From Nectonema munidae (lineage: Eukaryota; Nematomorpha; Nectonematoida; Nectonematidae): 64,000 nt of DNA. Below the pieces are notes generated by a model. It did no database searches. It saw nothing but the letters and a program-made list of their open reading frames with translations, and had not been told where the DNA came from. The position numbers were made by a program, and so were the translations under genes. The DNA lies in assembly GCA_030549495.1 (NCBI GenBank), contig JAUIRK010000992.1, positions 124,001 to 188,000 on the forward strand, read 5' to 3'. Shown in pieces: positions 53,801-62,810 of this stretch (the first letter of the stretch is position 1; each line of letters opens with the position of its first letter).

Positions 53801-56417
53801 TGCATTTGGATAAGATAATGTGTTCCAGCTATGCCTCATTTTTGTCTTTACAAACCTTAATAATCTAGATCATGATCCAAGGATTGTTAAAACCCCGTCA
53901 TTGCAGGCGTCAACTGAATTTTCCACAACAGATTTTTTGTTGAAAAACTTATAAATTTTGGCAAGCAATCACAAAGACTGATGTTTTGTTAATTTCTGAT
54001 GAGACAATTTTTCTTTCAAATTTCCTTCGTATGTAAATCGTGAGAAAACAAGATACTGACAACAATGATTAACATCGATAGTGTTGTTAGAAAATATCAT
54101 TGATAACTTTTTTAAATTTAATTTCCAATCAAAATCAAGAAACTAAAAATAAGATTTGAAATTTTATAGTGATTAATTTATAGAATATATTGGAAAATAT
54201 TGTTATTTTTTTAATTAATACTAAATGTAAAAGTTTTTTAAATTAAGTTTTTAATATTAATTACAAAAATAGCAGTATTTACAGTATCTTTAACTAAAAA
54301 ACAGTGGCTCTCTTCGATTCCATTGCTTTTTTAGTGTTAATTGACAGTGAAGAGTAATTGGAACAATTTTAACATCTACAAAATACGTAAATATCAACTC
54401 TCCCTGAAAGTACAACAAAAGATAGCGACACTCCAGAGAGTGATGGTGATTCAGCAATAACTAGACAGGGATTTATCAGCGCTCTGCATTTCATCAAGAG
54501 CAATACTCAGTCTCCTCACTAAAACATCATATTCTTGCTCACAGATTTACTGCCGACCTCATTAGGGGACACATGTTACGTAATGCTAATCCCCCCTTGT
54601 AACGCATATGTAACACATTCATGACCCCTCTTCCTTTTCCACGTTAACAAACTCTTGTATTTGATAGCACTCTCTGTCGCTCCCTCTTCCAACGCCCTTC
54701 ACCCTCAATCTCCCATTTTTAGGGAGGCGTAAATCGGTCTATAAATACCGTTAGATTCACAAACATTTTCTGAAAACACTTGAATTAGGAATAATAATCG
54801 TTTGGAATTATTTATTGAAATGTTTCTTTATACTAGGCTCAATAGCAATTCTTTCCCAAATATTTAAAAAATCGATTTTATATTCTTGAACAAATAGATA
54901 CGCCAATTCAATTTTCGATCGTATTGATGGTGCAAGAGACATTTCTAATAAAATCTAATTGATCTTCCTTTTTGAACACCCCCTCACCGCGTAAATATAA
55001 TTCTTCGTAACGCAATACCCCTTTCCTCTCCCGTTACGTAATATATGTATATTCCTTTTCCATATTGTCAAATAATTTTAATATTTTATAAATTTGTGAA
55101 CATTTTATAATGTATTACTTTATGTCATTTCATTGAATGTGAACCAGAAAACAGACTCACTATTGAACGGGTTCATGCAAGATATCGATTTATTACAAAT
55201 AAAGACAGTTTTTTTCAATCTCTCCTCTCACCATTTGTCAACAGATCTGGTTCATATCAAATTCATTAATTAGATGAATTGATTATTCTGTACTGAGACA
55301 CTTTGCTGCTTAAAATAAAATTTTAAATCTTCAAATTTTTATCAACGAAATGTTACCAAAATAGATTTACTAGCATAAAAAAGCAAAGAATCATCTTGAT
55401 ATCCTTACTACCTACACACATATTCAGTTAGTGAAGTAAATCGTTTGTAAATACTTTAGGACATGGGTCTAGAAATTGAAAAATATGAAGTCGTGAGTGT
55501 AAATTTACCCTTTTAAATAAAAATTGAAAGTCTAAAATGACTAGAAGAAAATTTTCTACAAACTCTAAATGAAATAGCGTGTACAGAAAATAATAGAACA
55601 CATGCAGAATAAACTCTATACAAATTTAACGCATTAGAACAAATAAAAAGTAGTGAATAATTAAGTTAAGGAAAATAACATTTGATACTTTTACCCTATT
55701 AAATGAATACGATGGTACCTAATGGGTTAAAGCGAATATTACTTAAATGCACATCTAGCATTTTCCATCATCCACAATATCAAAAGAGGCACTTATCGCT
55801 GCTGCTGTAACAAAAATTCTTCACTTTCCTAATGATTCACTTCCTTACAAAGAAAAAAAATAAATTACTTTTATTTGACTGACAGATTACTCTAATAATG
55901 AAATTGCTTAATCTGGGTACCAAGAATTTTTAAAGAAAAATCACAAATTCCTTTTATATTAGTATAACGAAATTAATCCAAATTTGTTTATTAAATCACA
56001 AAAACCGCGTTTTTCACGAATGAAAGTTTTCCTGCATATGATCGGCTGTTATATTAAGGACAATTGTCAAATATACCAGATTCTTATTTTCACTACGACG
56101 CATACATACATATGAAAAAATCCATGAAAAAGTGACTTTCCAAACTGATATTTCTTAAATATAACCTATTCTAAACGTTCAAAGCCATTTTCTACCTAGT
56201 TAAGCATGCGCGCGCCATTTTGAATAACAATTTTTCATTTAAGATGCCTGAGTTGTCTTCCTCTATTCCGAAGAGTCAAGCTGAGGGAACGCTCATTTCA
56301 ACCTTTTTCTTGCAGTACACGGGAATTTTGTTGGGATTGACGATCATGCTTTTGCTCGCCCGCTATGACTCTTATTTATCCTTAGAGAATTCTTTTGCTT
56401 TCCAATCGTCTTCGTAG
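35661..56417 (+). CDS. ZIP (SLC39) metal-ion transporter, ZIP8/ZIP14 type, spliced
   Basis: Eight exons join in phase: 35661-35841, 35904-36073, 43335-43451, 44055-44150, 47011-47226, 49422-49626, 52459-52646, 56244-56417. Using the 482-residue model (with exon 33070-33171), an ectodomain (about 20-94) precedes TM1 (from W96) and TM2 ending SAFFTLIPE. TM3 follows in the third listed exon, then a hydrophilic loop (about 185-310). TM4 carries HNFID at 327-331, TM5 EELPHELGD at 356-364, and TM6-TM8 follow. The family moves divalent metals into the cytosol through the TM4-TM5 binuclear site. The first motif residue is Glu, not the His of most LIV-1 ZIPs; in vertebrates that swap marks ZIP8 and ZIP14, which carry Zn, Mn and Fe. 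No stop or frameshift occurs within the exons, so the gene looks functional. Confidence 0.9.
35904..36073 (+). CDS. ZIP exon: TM1-TM2
   Basis: CGTTTTAG| to GAA|GTAAGT. Reads WVIAFFISVLICCCSMTGAL, a short basic loop (SSIKKSLYSR), then MLFMVGLAIGSLSGSAFFTL and IPE. Matches the ZIP8/14 pattern of W at the TM1 start and L-A-I-G..F-x-L-I-P-E closing TM2. It starts at codon position 2 and ends in phase 0. Confidence 0.93.
36701..39121 (-). mobile_element. DNA transposon with CACTGGTCAACA ends and 3 bp TSD
   Basis: 2421 bp. Both ends read CACTGGTCAACA, and imperfect TIRs extend about 120 bp (shared blocks TTTCTGGGGTTTT, GTCGCTGA/GGCGCTGA, TTGGCTCTAGTTT). The target duplication is TAA (36698-36700 and 39122-39124), confirmed by the restored frame of the interrupted piggyBac gene. 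The element carries the transposase at 37123-38826. A 3 bp TSD with CACT-G termini is what the CACTA/EnSpm branch of the CMC group produces. That placement is inferred from ends and TSD; the transposase family itself I know only as a common invertebrate one. Confidence 0.88.
37123..38826 (-). pseudogene. Transposase of the CACTGG element, frameshifted
   Basis: A family repeated many times in arthropod and Hydra genomes. N-terminal zinc-binding segment: RCRYEPDVFCYICGQYM, then DKSWAPHMVCKTCVESLRGW and CYFCINDMTGFNKH (38826-38450). After an acidic spacer come FNQSELNDLVR, LASRLQEKNIL, and the core. In the core, WLICVDLKMVNFLLG holds a likely catalytic Asp, followed 20 residues on by PCFLCLWDSRA, a C-x2-C motif, then IIFPPLHIKLGLMKRLL. 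Last are FLGNHKADNYKQLV, HFLFSHLDRFPGNLGDYSEE (likely the catalytic Glu) and MMADYCWNLLRDCP, ending KRQFHFCE. Frame changes near 38240, 38040, 37625, 37275 and 37225 disable it. D..C2C..H..E spacing resembles the CMC/hAT-type RNase H fold; the active-site assignment is inference. Confidence 0.8.
40560..40980 (-). pseudogene. hAT transposase C-terminus (ZMYM1-like lineage)
   Basis: Minus strand: TKVIFIPFLNHLRRKIRNEA (40870-40810) then RNIITVPITSTAERFYSTLR and RLNTYLRNSTTNGRLTGL (about 40680-40570). The P-x-T-S-T-A-E-R-x-x-S-x-L-R-R-L block is the hAT dimerisation domain. About 100 bp of the connecting part is degraded, and everything N-terminal is missing. It lies just upstream, in transcription terms, of the piggyBac copy in the same orientation; no ends found. 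Confidence 0.75.
40981..41650. other. ZIP intron sequence, unassigned
   Basis: AT-rich. The minus-strand ORF at 41368-41168 could be a further scrap of the hAT at 40.6-41.0 kb but has no diagnostic motif. Confidence 0.35.
41655..41813 (-). repeat. tRNA-derived SINE, family B, split by a hAT MITE
   Basis: Minus strand begins at GGCCTAGTGGTAGGAACGTA (A box TAGTGGTAGGA) with the B box TCTGGGTTCGATTCAC 30 bp on, then a non-tRNA body. The first bases of the head (GGCCTAGTG) are duplicated on the far side of the MITE at 41814-42128, which shows that the MITE jumped into the SINE head. Confidence 0.65.
41814..42128. mobile_element. hAT MITE, about 315 bp, inserted in a SINE
   Basis: Left end CAGGGATTCTTAACC (41815), right end on the other strand CAGTGTTTCTCAACC (42128). 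CACTAGGCC flanks both sides (41806-41814 and 42129-42137): an 8 bp TSD plus one ambiguous base. The GCGCCCCCTAGGGGGCG palindrome near the left end is common in hAT ends. No coding capacity. Confidence 0.88.
42138..42481 (-). pseudogene. hAT C-terminal scrap with one hAT-like end
   Basis: Minus strand 42449-42145: TPHHFWNIVNKNRFPNLKPV then SQLNMIKSKLRLGIINSNF follows the ZBED-type hAT C-terminus (FW..., then a short helix, then N-x-x-K-x-K-x-R). CAGGGGTTCTCAGCTC on the minus strand at 42481 looks like a hAT end. A partner end was not found; it may be an internally deleted element. Confidence 0.45.
42850..42960 (+). repeat. tRNA-derived SINE scrap
   Basis: TTGGCTAACGCTTAGTC (A-box-like) and AAGGGTCTTGGGTTCGAATG (B box), as in family A, with a later GAATGGCGCATCC segment. 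Truncated. Confidence 0.45.
43335..43451 (+). CDS. ZIP exon: AFG motif and TM3
   Basis: TTTTTAG| to AAA|GTAAGT. Continues IPE with AFGLGRSKETFRNSAFITLG, then VYMFFILEWFIKFTRRNEK: TM3 and the basic start of the cytosolic loop. Phase 0 at both ends. It lies 7.3 kb from the previous exon. Confidence 0.93.
43452..44054. other. ZIP intron, 603 bp
   Basis: Between the TM3 exon and the first loop exon. No mobile element recognised. Confidence 0.6.
44055..44150 (+). CDS. ZIP exon: cytosolic loop, part 1
   Basis: ATATTTAG| to TCTCAG|GTAAAA, 96 bp, phase 0 at both ends. Reads KRDDQPVSLRNKPNHIANNS then GNSNSHQLPISQ: hydrophilic with N, S and H, as expected of the variable TM3-TM4 loop. Loop sequence is not conserved between ZIPs, so support comes from splice sites, phase and position. 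Confidence 0.75.
44686..46939 (-). mobile_element. ZBED-type hAT transposon, 2254 bp, perfect 8 bp TSD
   Basis: Ends CAGGGTTTCCCAAGC and (other strand) CAGGGGTTCCCAACC. TSD ATCTAATC at 44678-44685 and 46940-46947, identical. Transposase on the minus strand: a degenerate BED-finger region (about 46600-46400, with SNASMKP), the main frame 46361-45987 (TASSEIALFWRRNKSLPQQM ... YGFAIRLDESTDVSNCAQLL, where DESTD is the first catalytic aspartate block), then LVGCTTDGAPVMLGRK (about 45990-45940, second aspartate in CTTDGAP), then scattered frames to 44938. This is the ZBED5/FAM200-like lineage. Several stops and frame changes make it inactive, but both ends are preserved. It sits in an intron of the ZIP gene, between coding exons 44055-44150 and 47011-47226, so it does not touch an exon. 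Confidence 0.92.
47011..47226 (+). CDS. ZIP exon: cytosolic loop, part 2
   Basis: TTCTTTTTAG| to ATTAAG|GTTTTC, 216 bp, phase 0 at both ends. It starts GYPDYDANSGKAYSLGISEG, ends SKKHNNIDQIK, and stays hydrophilic throughout. The donor is weak after GT. Loop sequence has no motif, so support is the long open frame with matching phases. Confidence 0.75.
47227..48920. other. ZIP intron, AT-rich part
   Basis: No coding sequence or repeat with ends recognised in this part of the 2.2 kb intron. Confidence 0.5.
48926..49236. mobile_element. MITE with GATGTATCGGATAT inverted ends
   Basis: AGATGTATCGGATAT at 48929 and its inverse near 49233, with GCGGATGCGGATG repeats inside, about 185 bp upstream of the TM4-TM5 exon. 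The ends resemble hAT elements of the CAGAGATGTATCGGATATCC type, but no TSD could be read. No coding capacity. Confidence 0.6.
49422..49626 (+). CDS. ZIP exon: TM4-TM5 metal site
   Basis: CATTTTTAG| to TTGG|GTAGAG. LATNKNCCKPKSGKGDNGVA leads into TM4 (TVAYMILIGDGLHNFIDGLT) and TM5 (GISIAIAIVCEELPHEL). It ends after the first base of the Gly codon completed by the next exon. ZIP8 has a comparable Cys-rich segment (SCTC) just before TM4. Confidence 0.96.
49627..52046. other. ZIP intron, with A/T homopolymer tract and a tRNA-like patch
   Basis: No exon recognised. 51785-51915 is an extreme A/T run of alternating poly-A and poly-T. At about 51655-51715 TAGTGATAGGGCGATGCG and a decayed B box suggest another SINE head (confidence about 0.3). 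The 93-codon ORF at 50339 has no known domain. Confidence 0.4.
52055..52339. mobile_element. hAT MITE, 285 bp, perfect 8 bp TSD, poly-C interior
   Basis: Ends CAGTGGCGGATCCA and (other strand) TAGTGGCGGATCCA. TSD GTATATAG at 52047-52054 and 52340-52347, perfect. A run of 12 C lies near the right end. It sits in an intron, 119 bp before the TM6-TM7 exon. Confidence 0.88.
52459..52646 (+). CDS. ZIP exon: TM6-TM7
   Basis: TTATTTAG| to GACATG|GTGAGT. Completes HELGDFAILLNSGMSRKRAL, then LFSASTIFLGMIVGMFVGEF and AAGMFLYISLVDM, the conserved G-M-F-L-Y-I-S-L-x-D-M of LIV-1 ZIPs. Confidence 0.96.
52647..56243. other. Last ZIP intron, 3.6 kb
   Basis: No exon recognised. At 54550-55065, ACATGTTACGTAATGC and, inverted, ATATTACGTAACGGGAG flank C-rich sequence, possibly a decayed MITE. 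At 55715-55729, GGTACCTAATGGGTTAA matches the right end of the TTAA-flanked MITE at 30499, a solo end. Otherwise AT-rich DNA. Confidence 0.4.
56244..56417 (+). CDS. ZIP exon: TM8 and C-terminus
   Basis: TTCATTTAAG| then MPELSSSIPKSQAEGTLIST and LQYTGILLGLTIMLLLARYD, ending FQSSS and TAG. The Q-x-x-G-x-L-x-G-L-T-I-M block is the ZIP TM8 signature. In ZIP8/14 the chain stops soon after TM8; here about 18 residues follow. Confidence 0.93.
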   Translation: MPELSSSIPKSQAEGTLISTFFLQYTGILLGLTIMLLLARYDSYLSLENSFAFQSSS

Positions 56418-56432
56418 AAGTGTTGCTTTTTA

Positions 56433-56438
56433 AATAAA
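56433..56438 (+). terminator. Poly(A) signal of the ZIP gene
   Basis: AATAAA 16 bases after the stop codon. The very short 3' UTR is plausible; cleavage would fall before the hAT MITE that begins at 56571. Confidence 0.65.
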
Positions 56439-56570
56439 ATTATTAGTAGATTATCTTTCTCTTATTTTTCCTTCTATTATCTTTTTTCTACTTATTTGTT
56501 TGCAATGAGAATATTTAAATCGATGTTGATGTATTTTGAGGTTATAAGGGTAAAAAATTTATCCCTAGAG

Positions 56571-57797
56571 CAGGGATGCTGAACTTTTTTGGTTAGTGGG
56601 CCAATGGCCTTTCTTCTATTATAATCTAATAATTATCTATTATATCTTATAATTATGAATGGGCCTCTAAAAAGTTGAATATGATAAACTTATTTTGGTT
56701 TGTTTTAAGATAAATAAAATCAAACGTTGTTTATTTAAAAATCATTCATATAAATGGATGATGAAGAATAAGAAAATGAAATATTATGTAAGTGCAAAGT
56801 AAAATATGTTTATGCTTAAGATGTCAGTAAATCGAGTTTCAATTTCAGAGGATACAGTTCCTACTTTAGTATAGTATTTTCCCGATATAAATGAAGGCGA
56901 GATCAGAAAGCCAAAAAGGCCGCTTTTATGATCAACTTTCAATACAAATTTTGCCTGAAGTGCATGTATTGAATTTATATAAATCCAATATACGTAGAAA
57001 ATAAATGTAGAAATATTCATATGGAGGGGATAAATCTTAGGTGTAATTACATATTCTTTTCATTTGGATATTGCATACATAGCACTCATTCTTACAGTCA
57101 GTTTTCTTAAATGTTTTGATCATCATGCTTTTCATATTCTTTTTGAAGCTTATATAGCTATTACTTGCTAGATTCCTCAACATTGGTTCTTAAGAGTTTT
57201 ATAATCCTATACTTGGGACAATCATGTGAACTTTTAAGTCTGAAAAAGGCGTGTTTAGATCATCAAGATCTCTTAAGTTATAACTCATAAGATAACATAT
57301 CTTTTTTATTTATAAACCACATATTAAAGAAATTAAGTAAAAATAATTTTAATAAACAGATGGTGTTTATTTTACCTGAATCGACTGTGGCCTTTAACAG
57401 GTTTTAATGTTTCATTTCAAAAATGAGCTGATTTTAAAAATGTATTAATTAGTAGATTTATCCTCACAACTTTTATGAAGTTATAATTATTTGCAATTAT
57501 GACTTATTGAAAAAGAAATTATAATTATTTAATTTTGGCTTTTATTGAAAAAGCAAGATTCAAATTGTTGATGTTTTGGTTGTCACCTTATTTAGGAAAA
57601 GGGAAGGAACGGATATGCAGGGAGCAATGTCAAACAAAATTTTTATGTTTGTTAATAATTGAAATTTTATGACAATTCAATTAGTATTGCATAAAGATTT
57701 CTTTCAATTTTTGTTTCAAGAGTTTTTAAAATACAGCAAAATATATTTCCCCATTGCTCAGAAGTACGACCCGCTTTCCGCAGGTTGAGCATACCTG
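56571..57797. mobile_element. Non-autonomous hAT, 1227 bp
   Basis: Ends CAGGGATGCTGAACTTTTTT and (other strand) CAGGTATGCTCAACCTGCGG. The flanks CCCTAGAG (56563-56570) and TCCTAGAG (57798-57805) are an 8 bp TSD with one mismatch. No transposase motif inside. It begins 154 bp after the ZIP stop codon. Confidence 0.85.
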
Positions 57798-57893
57798 TCC
57801 TAGAGTCTTCTAAAATAAATAAGTAAATTCAATCATTAATTTCCAAGGAATATGTTTTTGTTACATCTTTGCTAATATTGAATTCATATAGAT

Positions 57894-58381
57894 CAGTGGT
57901 TCCAAACTTTTCCTGATCGTTACCCACTTTTCATACATGATCCTTGACTATGGCCCCCACAAAAATGATAGCCGGTGAACACCGGACTGTCTACTAGTAT
58001 CTAACAATTATAATCATAAGATTAATTTAAAAGGGCATTTTCCTAAAAGGTGTTTCAAGAATAAGCAAAAAAAAGAAGGAAACATAGAAAATCCACTGGA
58101 TGGAAAAAGTTTATTAATCCTCGCTATGTGATTTAATCTTTGAATCTTACAAATTTGATAACAAACAATTAAGTGCTCTAGTTGGGAGACAATTCTACTC
58201 ACAATTCATAGGTCTCATAGTATTCACAGGTGGGATAAGAAGCCTTCCCTCCACCGGCTATCTACCCGCTAAACTCCTCTGGTTTTATTTATGCATAGCC
58301 TCAGATTATGGCCCCTTAAATTTTACTTTATGCCCCTCCCCCCCCCCCATGTGGCCATGGCCCACAGTTCAGGAACCAATG
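57894..58381. mobile_element. hAT MITE, 488 bp
   Basis: Ends CAGTGGTTCCAAACTTTTCC and (other strand) CATTGGTTCCTGAACTGTGG. The flanks ATATAGAT (57886-57893) and AAATAGAT (58382-58389) form an 8 bp TSD with one mismatch. A poly-C run lies near the right end. Confidence 0.82.
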
Positions 58382-58389
58382 AAATAGAT

Positions 58390-60229
58390 GAATAAAAAAT
58401 ATGTTTTTTTGCCTTTGATATTTCGCCTTTTACTAAGGAAAAATAAATAGAAAGTAAGAAAAAAAATTCTATTTCTTCCTTTAATTAATTATAATAGGAA
58501 TTATATCTTCCCATAAGGGGAAATTTCAAATTTAAACGATTTAACTAAATTGGGTATTAATTGAAAGCTTATTTGTGGGTGATAAAAGATATGATATAAA
58601 AAATCTGGTTTAAAAATAGACATTTAAAAGTTTGGAATTGCTTCTTTTCTTTAATTCGTTTGCTGACGACTACTGATATGCATGTAATTATGTTCACTTT
58701 ATGAAAATTTCTAAGCTAATCTCAAGAATTGAAAAGGTATCCTACCGTTTAAAATTGAAATATTCAAGAAAAAATATACAATTTTATAGTTTATTTTTAC
58801 AATTAAATCCAAAAAGGTTAATAATGAACTTCGACAATCATTTGAAAACACCTAAGTTTTGATGAACGTTTTGGAACAGGCTTCGTTATCAACTCCAACG
58901 TAACTGTAACTTTCATGATTTTGTAGATCGAAACTTGGTATCATTACTTCGTTATGGCGATTGAACAACTCAGATGGTCTAAAAGTTAGTTCTCTCAAGT
59001 TTAAGCTAAGGTAAGAAAACTGCGTAATTTACTTGTTGTAGAGCAATGCCCAAACTTCTTTCGAGTAAATTCTTTCCCTACTCTTAAGACTTTTTATCAG
59101 CTCTTCACTCTTTTGCCTCCATGTCCACGAGAATGCGTAGCCACCAAACATCTTCACGTAAGCTGTCCAATTTGGCAGTTTTTTTATTGCCAACTAAATA
59201 TTTTACTAGATGCAGGCCCCTTTGTTTTGATCCTAGCGATTTTTAGTCAAAACAGCATAGCTTTAAAATTTGAAATAACATCAACTCATATACTTTTTCG
59301 CTTGTACTAAAAATTGTGAGGGGTGATGTTGATCATGAAATATCTTAATTTAAAATTTTGAAACCACTTACAAAAAAATATTAAATATAACTCTACGTAC
59401 TAAATACGGCTTTTCTATAGTGCGCCTTGAAAAGAAACAAAATAGGATGACACGCCTTTTCGGAATACAGTGAATTGTGCTATTTTTGAAATCTTCGAAT
59501 TTGATTGACGTAACAAAAATAATAATACGTTTGGTTGCGTTATAGACAACTAGGTAGACACAGGTTCTTCTGAACGCGTTTTCTGTTGTGTTACAAGGGC
59601 ACTTCTGCTGTTACGGAATTACACATTTTCCAAAATTTGCGGTTTCAATTACGTGTTACTCTGAACCCTATTTTAAAATGGGTTTCATAGTTCCATAGCT
59701 AGTGCACCTACAAATAATTTTATTTTTTGAGAAAATCTAAAAAACTAATTGTTTGGGTTACCGAATTACAAAATTCGATTGATTTTTATTTGTTCAAAAT
59801 ATATCAACATAAAAATACATTTTTTTTAGTTTTGCGCCAAAAATGCAATGTGCTAATTTGTAATCAATTTTTACAATGTACACTAGTCTATTTATGTTTC
59901 ATTAACGTTAAAGAATTCTCAAACTTACCATTTTCATTAGATTTTAAACATCAATATTTAGACCAAATTTTCCATAGCACATCTTGGACATAAAAAATAT
60001 TTCTTTTATATCCTAAATCGGCATAAAATAAACTTTCATCTGATATTAAATTTACCTTTATCGTTTTGATTTGAAAAAATGAAAAAATTCCTGTACACCG
60101 TTTAATTGCCCACATGCATAGAAATATTTGGTTTGGTGCTAAACAGGGATCCCTATTCACTTCATTTTCCCAGAGGGATGGATCGCATTGTGATCGAAGC
60201 GTTGGTGAAACTTCTCATTCGCTAATGAA
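58390..60229. other. Intergenic DNA downstream of the ZIP gene
   Basis: No gene, RNA or bounded repeat recognised. Short ORFs at 59113, 59727 and 59951 have no known motif. Confidence 0.4.
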
Positions 60230-60450
60230 CTTTAGATAATAAACATTTTTTTGAATAAATTTAAATAATTTAAAATGTGGCCCTTGGCATCGTAACGAAG
60301 TAAAATGTTGTAGTAATGATAAAAGGCATACTTTTCTATCGACTGGCTTCGGAGGAAATTTTTGATATTTCTTTGGAATGTAGGAAACCAAAATGTAAAG
60401 ATTTTTATCCTTTGTAATGGCAAATGGAACCGTCAATGGCATTGAGACAT
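60230..60450 (-). pseudogene. piggyBac-like scrap
   Basis: The minus-strand frame 60442-60215 contains DKNLYILVSYIPKKYQKFPP, which shares LVSYIPKK with the piggyBac copy at 39.3 kb at the equivalent place. No other domain part is recognisable, so the call rests on one short match. Confidence 0.4.
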
Positions 60451-60730
60451 CTAAATCGTGATAAGCGTACTTATGAAGAGCATTTAGAAAAAATAAAAGC
60501 TGTTAACTCTCTAACACTCTCCTATTAAACTAAAAGTGGATGAAACTATGTTAAGTCATCAGTTTAAAAAATTTATGTATAACATTTTATAAGATATGAA
60601 ACAATGCAATGTAGTGGACAAATACTTAATTTTTTCTATTTAGATTTAAATTATTTAGAAGAAAATAATAAACTTGAATTTTTTAATATTTTACTTTGTA
60701 ACAAACAGTGAAGATGTAGAATGTTTATAA

Positions 60731-61844
60731 CAAGGCGAGGAAAAATTGACCCAAAAAATTGGAAAAAATTGACTTTTACTCAGAGAAAAAATTGACTTTA
60801 TTGACTTTTTAAAGTTTCATTGAATTGAACAACTATGAACACTTTAGAGAAAGTATTGAAAATTATTTCAAAGAATCCATGACTTTGTAATACAACAACA
60901 TATAATTAATGACATTTTCTGATTTAAAATTTGATCGTTTTTTCAGTTTAGAAAAAGATGTTTCTACTTTTAAAGTTAAAACTTAACAATTTGGTAATTT
61001 GGGATAAGTACTGCGAGAGATTTAAGAGTTTTCCATATTCATGATTTTATTGATTTCATTTTATTTGAATCTATTTTCAAGATAACTTTTAACGCCACAT
61101 TCGTCTTAAATGAAATAATGTTGAAACAAATGAAGGCATCTTCGACTGAAAAAGTGTCTATGTTGACCTTTTCCTACTAAATCAATGAATCGTGAATATT
61201 CTCTAATTATTATTGTTAGCAAGTTTTGACACAGATTTTCTTTTTTTAATAATTTCTTGATATTTTGCAATAAAATTCCATCATCTTCAATAATTTCTTC
61301 ACTGCTGGAAGATTCTAATGAAAATATTTTGCTGCTTACAACCAATTTGTCAATTTCGTTACAATTGGAACTGAAGTGTTGCCGATAGGTTTGAAAAGAG
61401 AACGTCTTTTTCTATTACTAATTTTGAATGATTTAATGCTGGTAATCTACAATTTTGTAGGATAACTTAACTTTCAATGTAAACTTGTGTAAAAGATGTG
61501 AAAAACATGCAATGATAAAAAAGTTTTGGAATAAAATTCCATAACTTTTGCAGCGGGTATATCATATGTAACCGCGTTTGTCAACAAAAAAATTTGTCTT
61601 ACAAAAAACTTCTTCATGTTTAACCTCAGTCAGGCAAACTTTACAGTAAAACCTTTTATTAGATGAAAAAAGTGTTAAATATAAAAATTGACTTTATTGA
61701 CCTAAACTCGAAAAATTGACTTTAATTGACTTAAAAATTTGAAATTAGTTCAAAAAATTTTTAGACTAAATAAGTAAAGATCTTCTTCAAAGAGTTTTTG
61801 CTAAACGGAAATAAAAGTTGACTTTATTGACTTTTACTCGCCCT
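60731..61844 (-). mobile_element. 1.1 kb hAT-like element with TTGAC-rich subterminal repeats
   Basis: Ends CAAGGCGAG (60731) and on the other strand CAGGGCGAG (61845). The flanks share TTTATAA (left GTTTATAA 60723-60730, right from 61846), a 7-8 bp duplication. Inside each end AAAATTGACTTTATTGAC and variants recur: four or so copies at 60745-60805 and again at 61682-61840. The interior minus-strand ORF (61345-61106) starts MVVSSKIFSLESSSSEEIIE and matches nothing I know. It could be the tail of a lost transposase. hAT is the best guess from TSD length. Confidence 0.6.
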
Positions 61845-61845
61845 G

Positions 61846-62254
61846 TTTATAAGTAAGGTAGTTTATAAGTATTATCTTAGGAAATTATAGCGTGTATGAT
61901 AAGACATGTTCTATTATTATGTGATAGATGTTTTTGAGTATAATATCAATATAATCTTTAATGCTCTCAAAATAGTCACATAATTATTTTAAATATTGAC
62001 ATTGAATATTATGTCAAGGTTACCGTGTATTTAACGGGTATGGACAAATGTGATCTAATGAGGAATCATATAAATAATACAGTTAAAATAAGTTTTCATT
62101 TGTCTGTATTTTATAATTTTCAAATATACGATATAAAATTGATTTAAAAAGTTTTAAGAATAGTGCCTTCTTTGCTTGAAATATTATGTAATCTCCTTTT
62201 AAAATGCTATTTAAAAAAACATTCGAAAACTAAACCTTCAAGTTTTATTACTTT
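61846..62254. other. AT-rich intergenic DNA
   Basis: Nothing recognised. Confidence 0.4.
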
Positions 62255-62810
62255 TTACCGAGGTTATGGAGTGGAGTAATAATTATTATGACTCCTACTT
62301 TAAAAATAGATACATTCATAATTGTTGGATTAAAAAATAAATTCATAGACACTCTCTTTAGTGCCCAAAGTTGCAAAACGCAACAAAAAATGTTGCTCAT
62401 TTTTGTCTAACACTGTGTTTTTGTAACTCATGGAAAAAGATTGAAAATTGAATAAAATCAAAGAATGAACTCTTTTTACTACACAAATACCTTGTAAAGT
62501 TTTTGGAAAAAAAGTTTAAAACAAATACTTTTGAAAAAATTATTTAGGATAAATTTAGTTTTTAAATGCTATTGTTTTAGCTTAGAAAAAAAGGTTATGG
62601 ACATTGAAAATTTTTTGAAGATATTGTAAGAGAGACACTGTATTACAAATGTAACAATTTATAAAATTTATTAAATAAATTATAGAAAATAAATCAAACA
62701 TTTTGCGTTGCAACATAAAGAGCATACGCGTTTAAGATTCAGGAAATCTTTCAATGACCATCGAAAATCCGCGTTCACCAACGACCTTGAAATATATGAC
62801 ACGTCATAAC
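62255..62810 (+). repeat. Dispersed repeat family X, copy 2
   Basis: Colinear with 24720-25385 in the same orientation: GGATTAAAAAATAAATTCAT, TTATGGACATTGAAAAT, GAGAGACACTGTA, CAGGAAATCTTTCAATGACC and CCTTGAAATATATGACACGTC. The two copies differ by many substitutions and small gaps, so both are old. Confidence 0.7.

Noticed and set aside
61106-61345. Minus-strand ORF as a host gene
   Set aside because: It lies inside an element with its own ends and TSD; more likely a remnant of that element.
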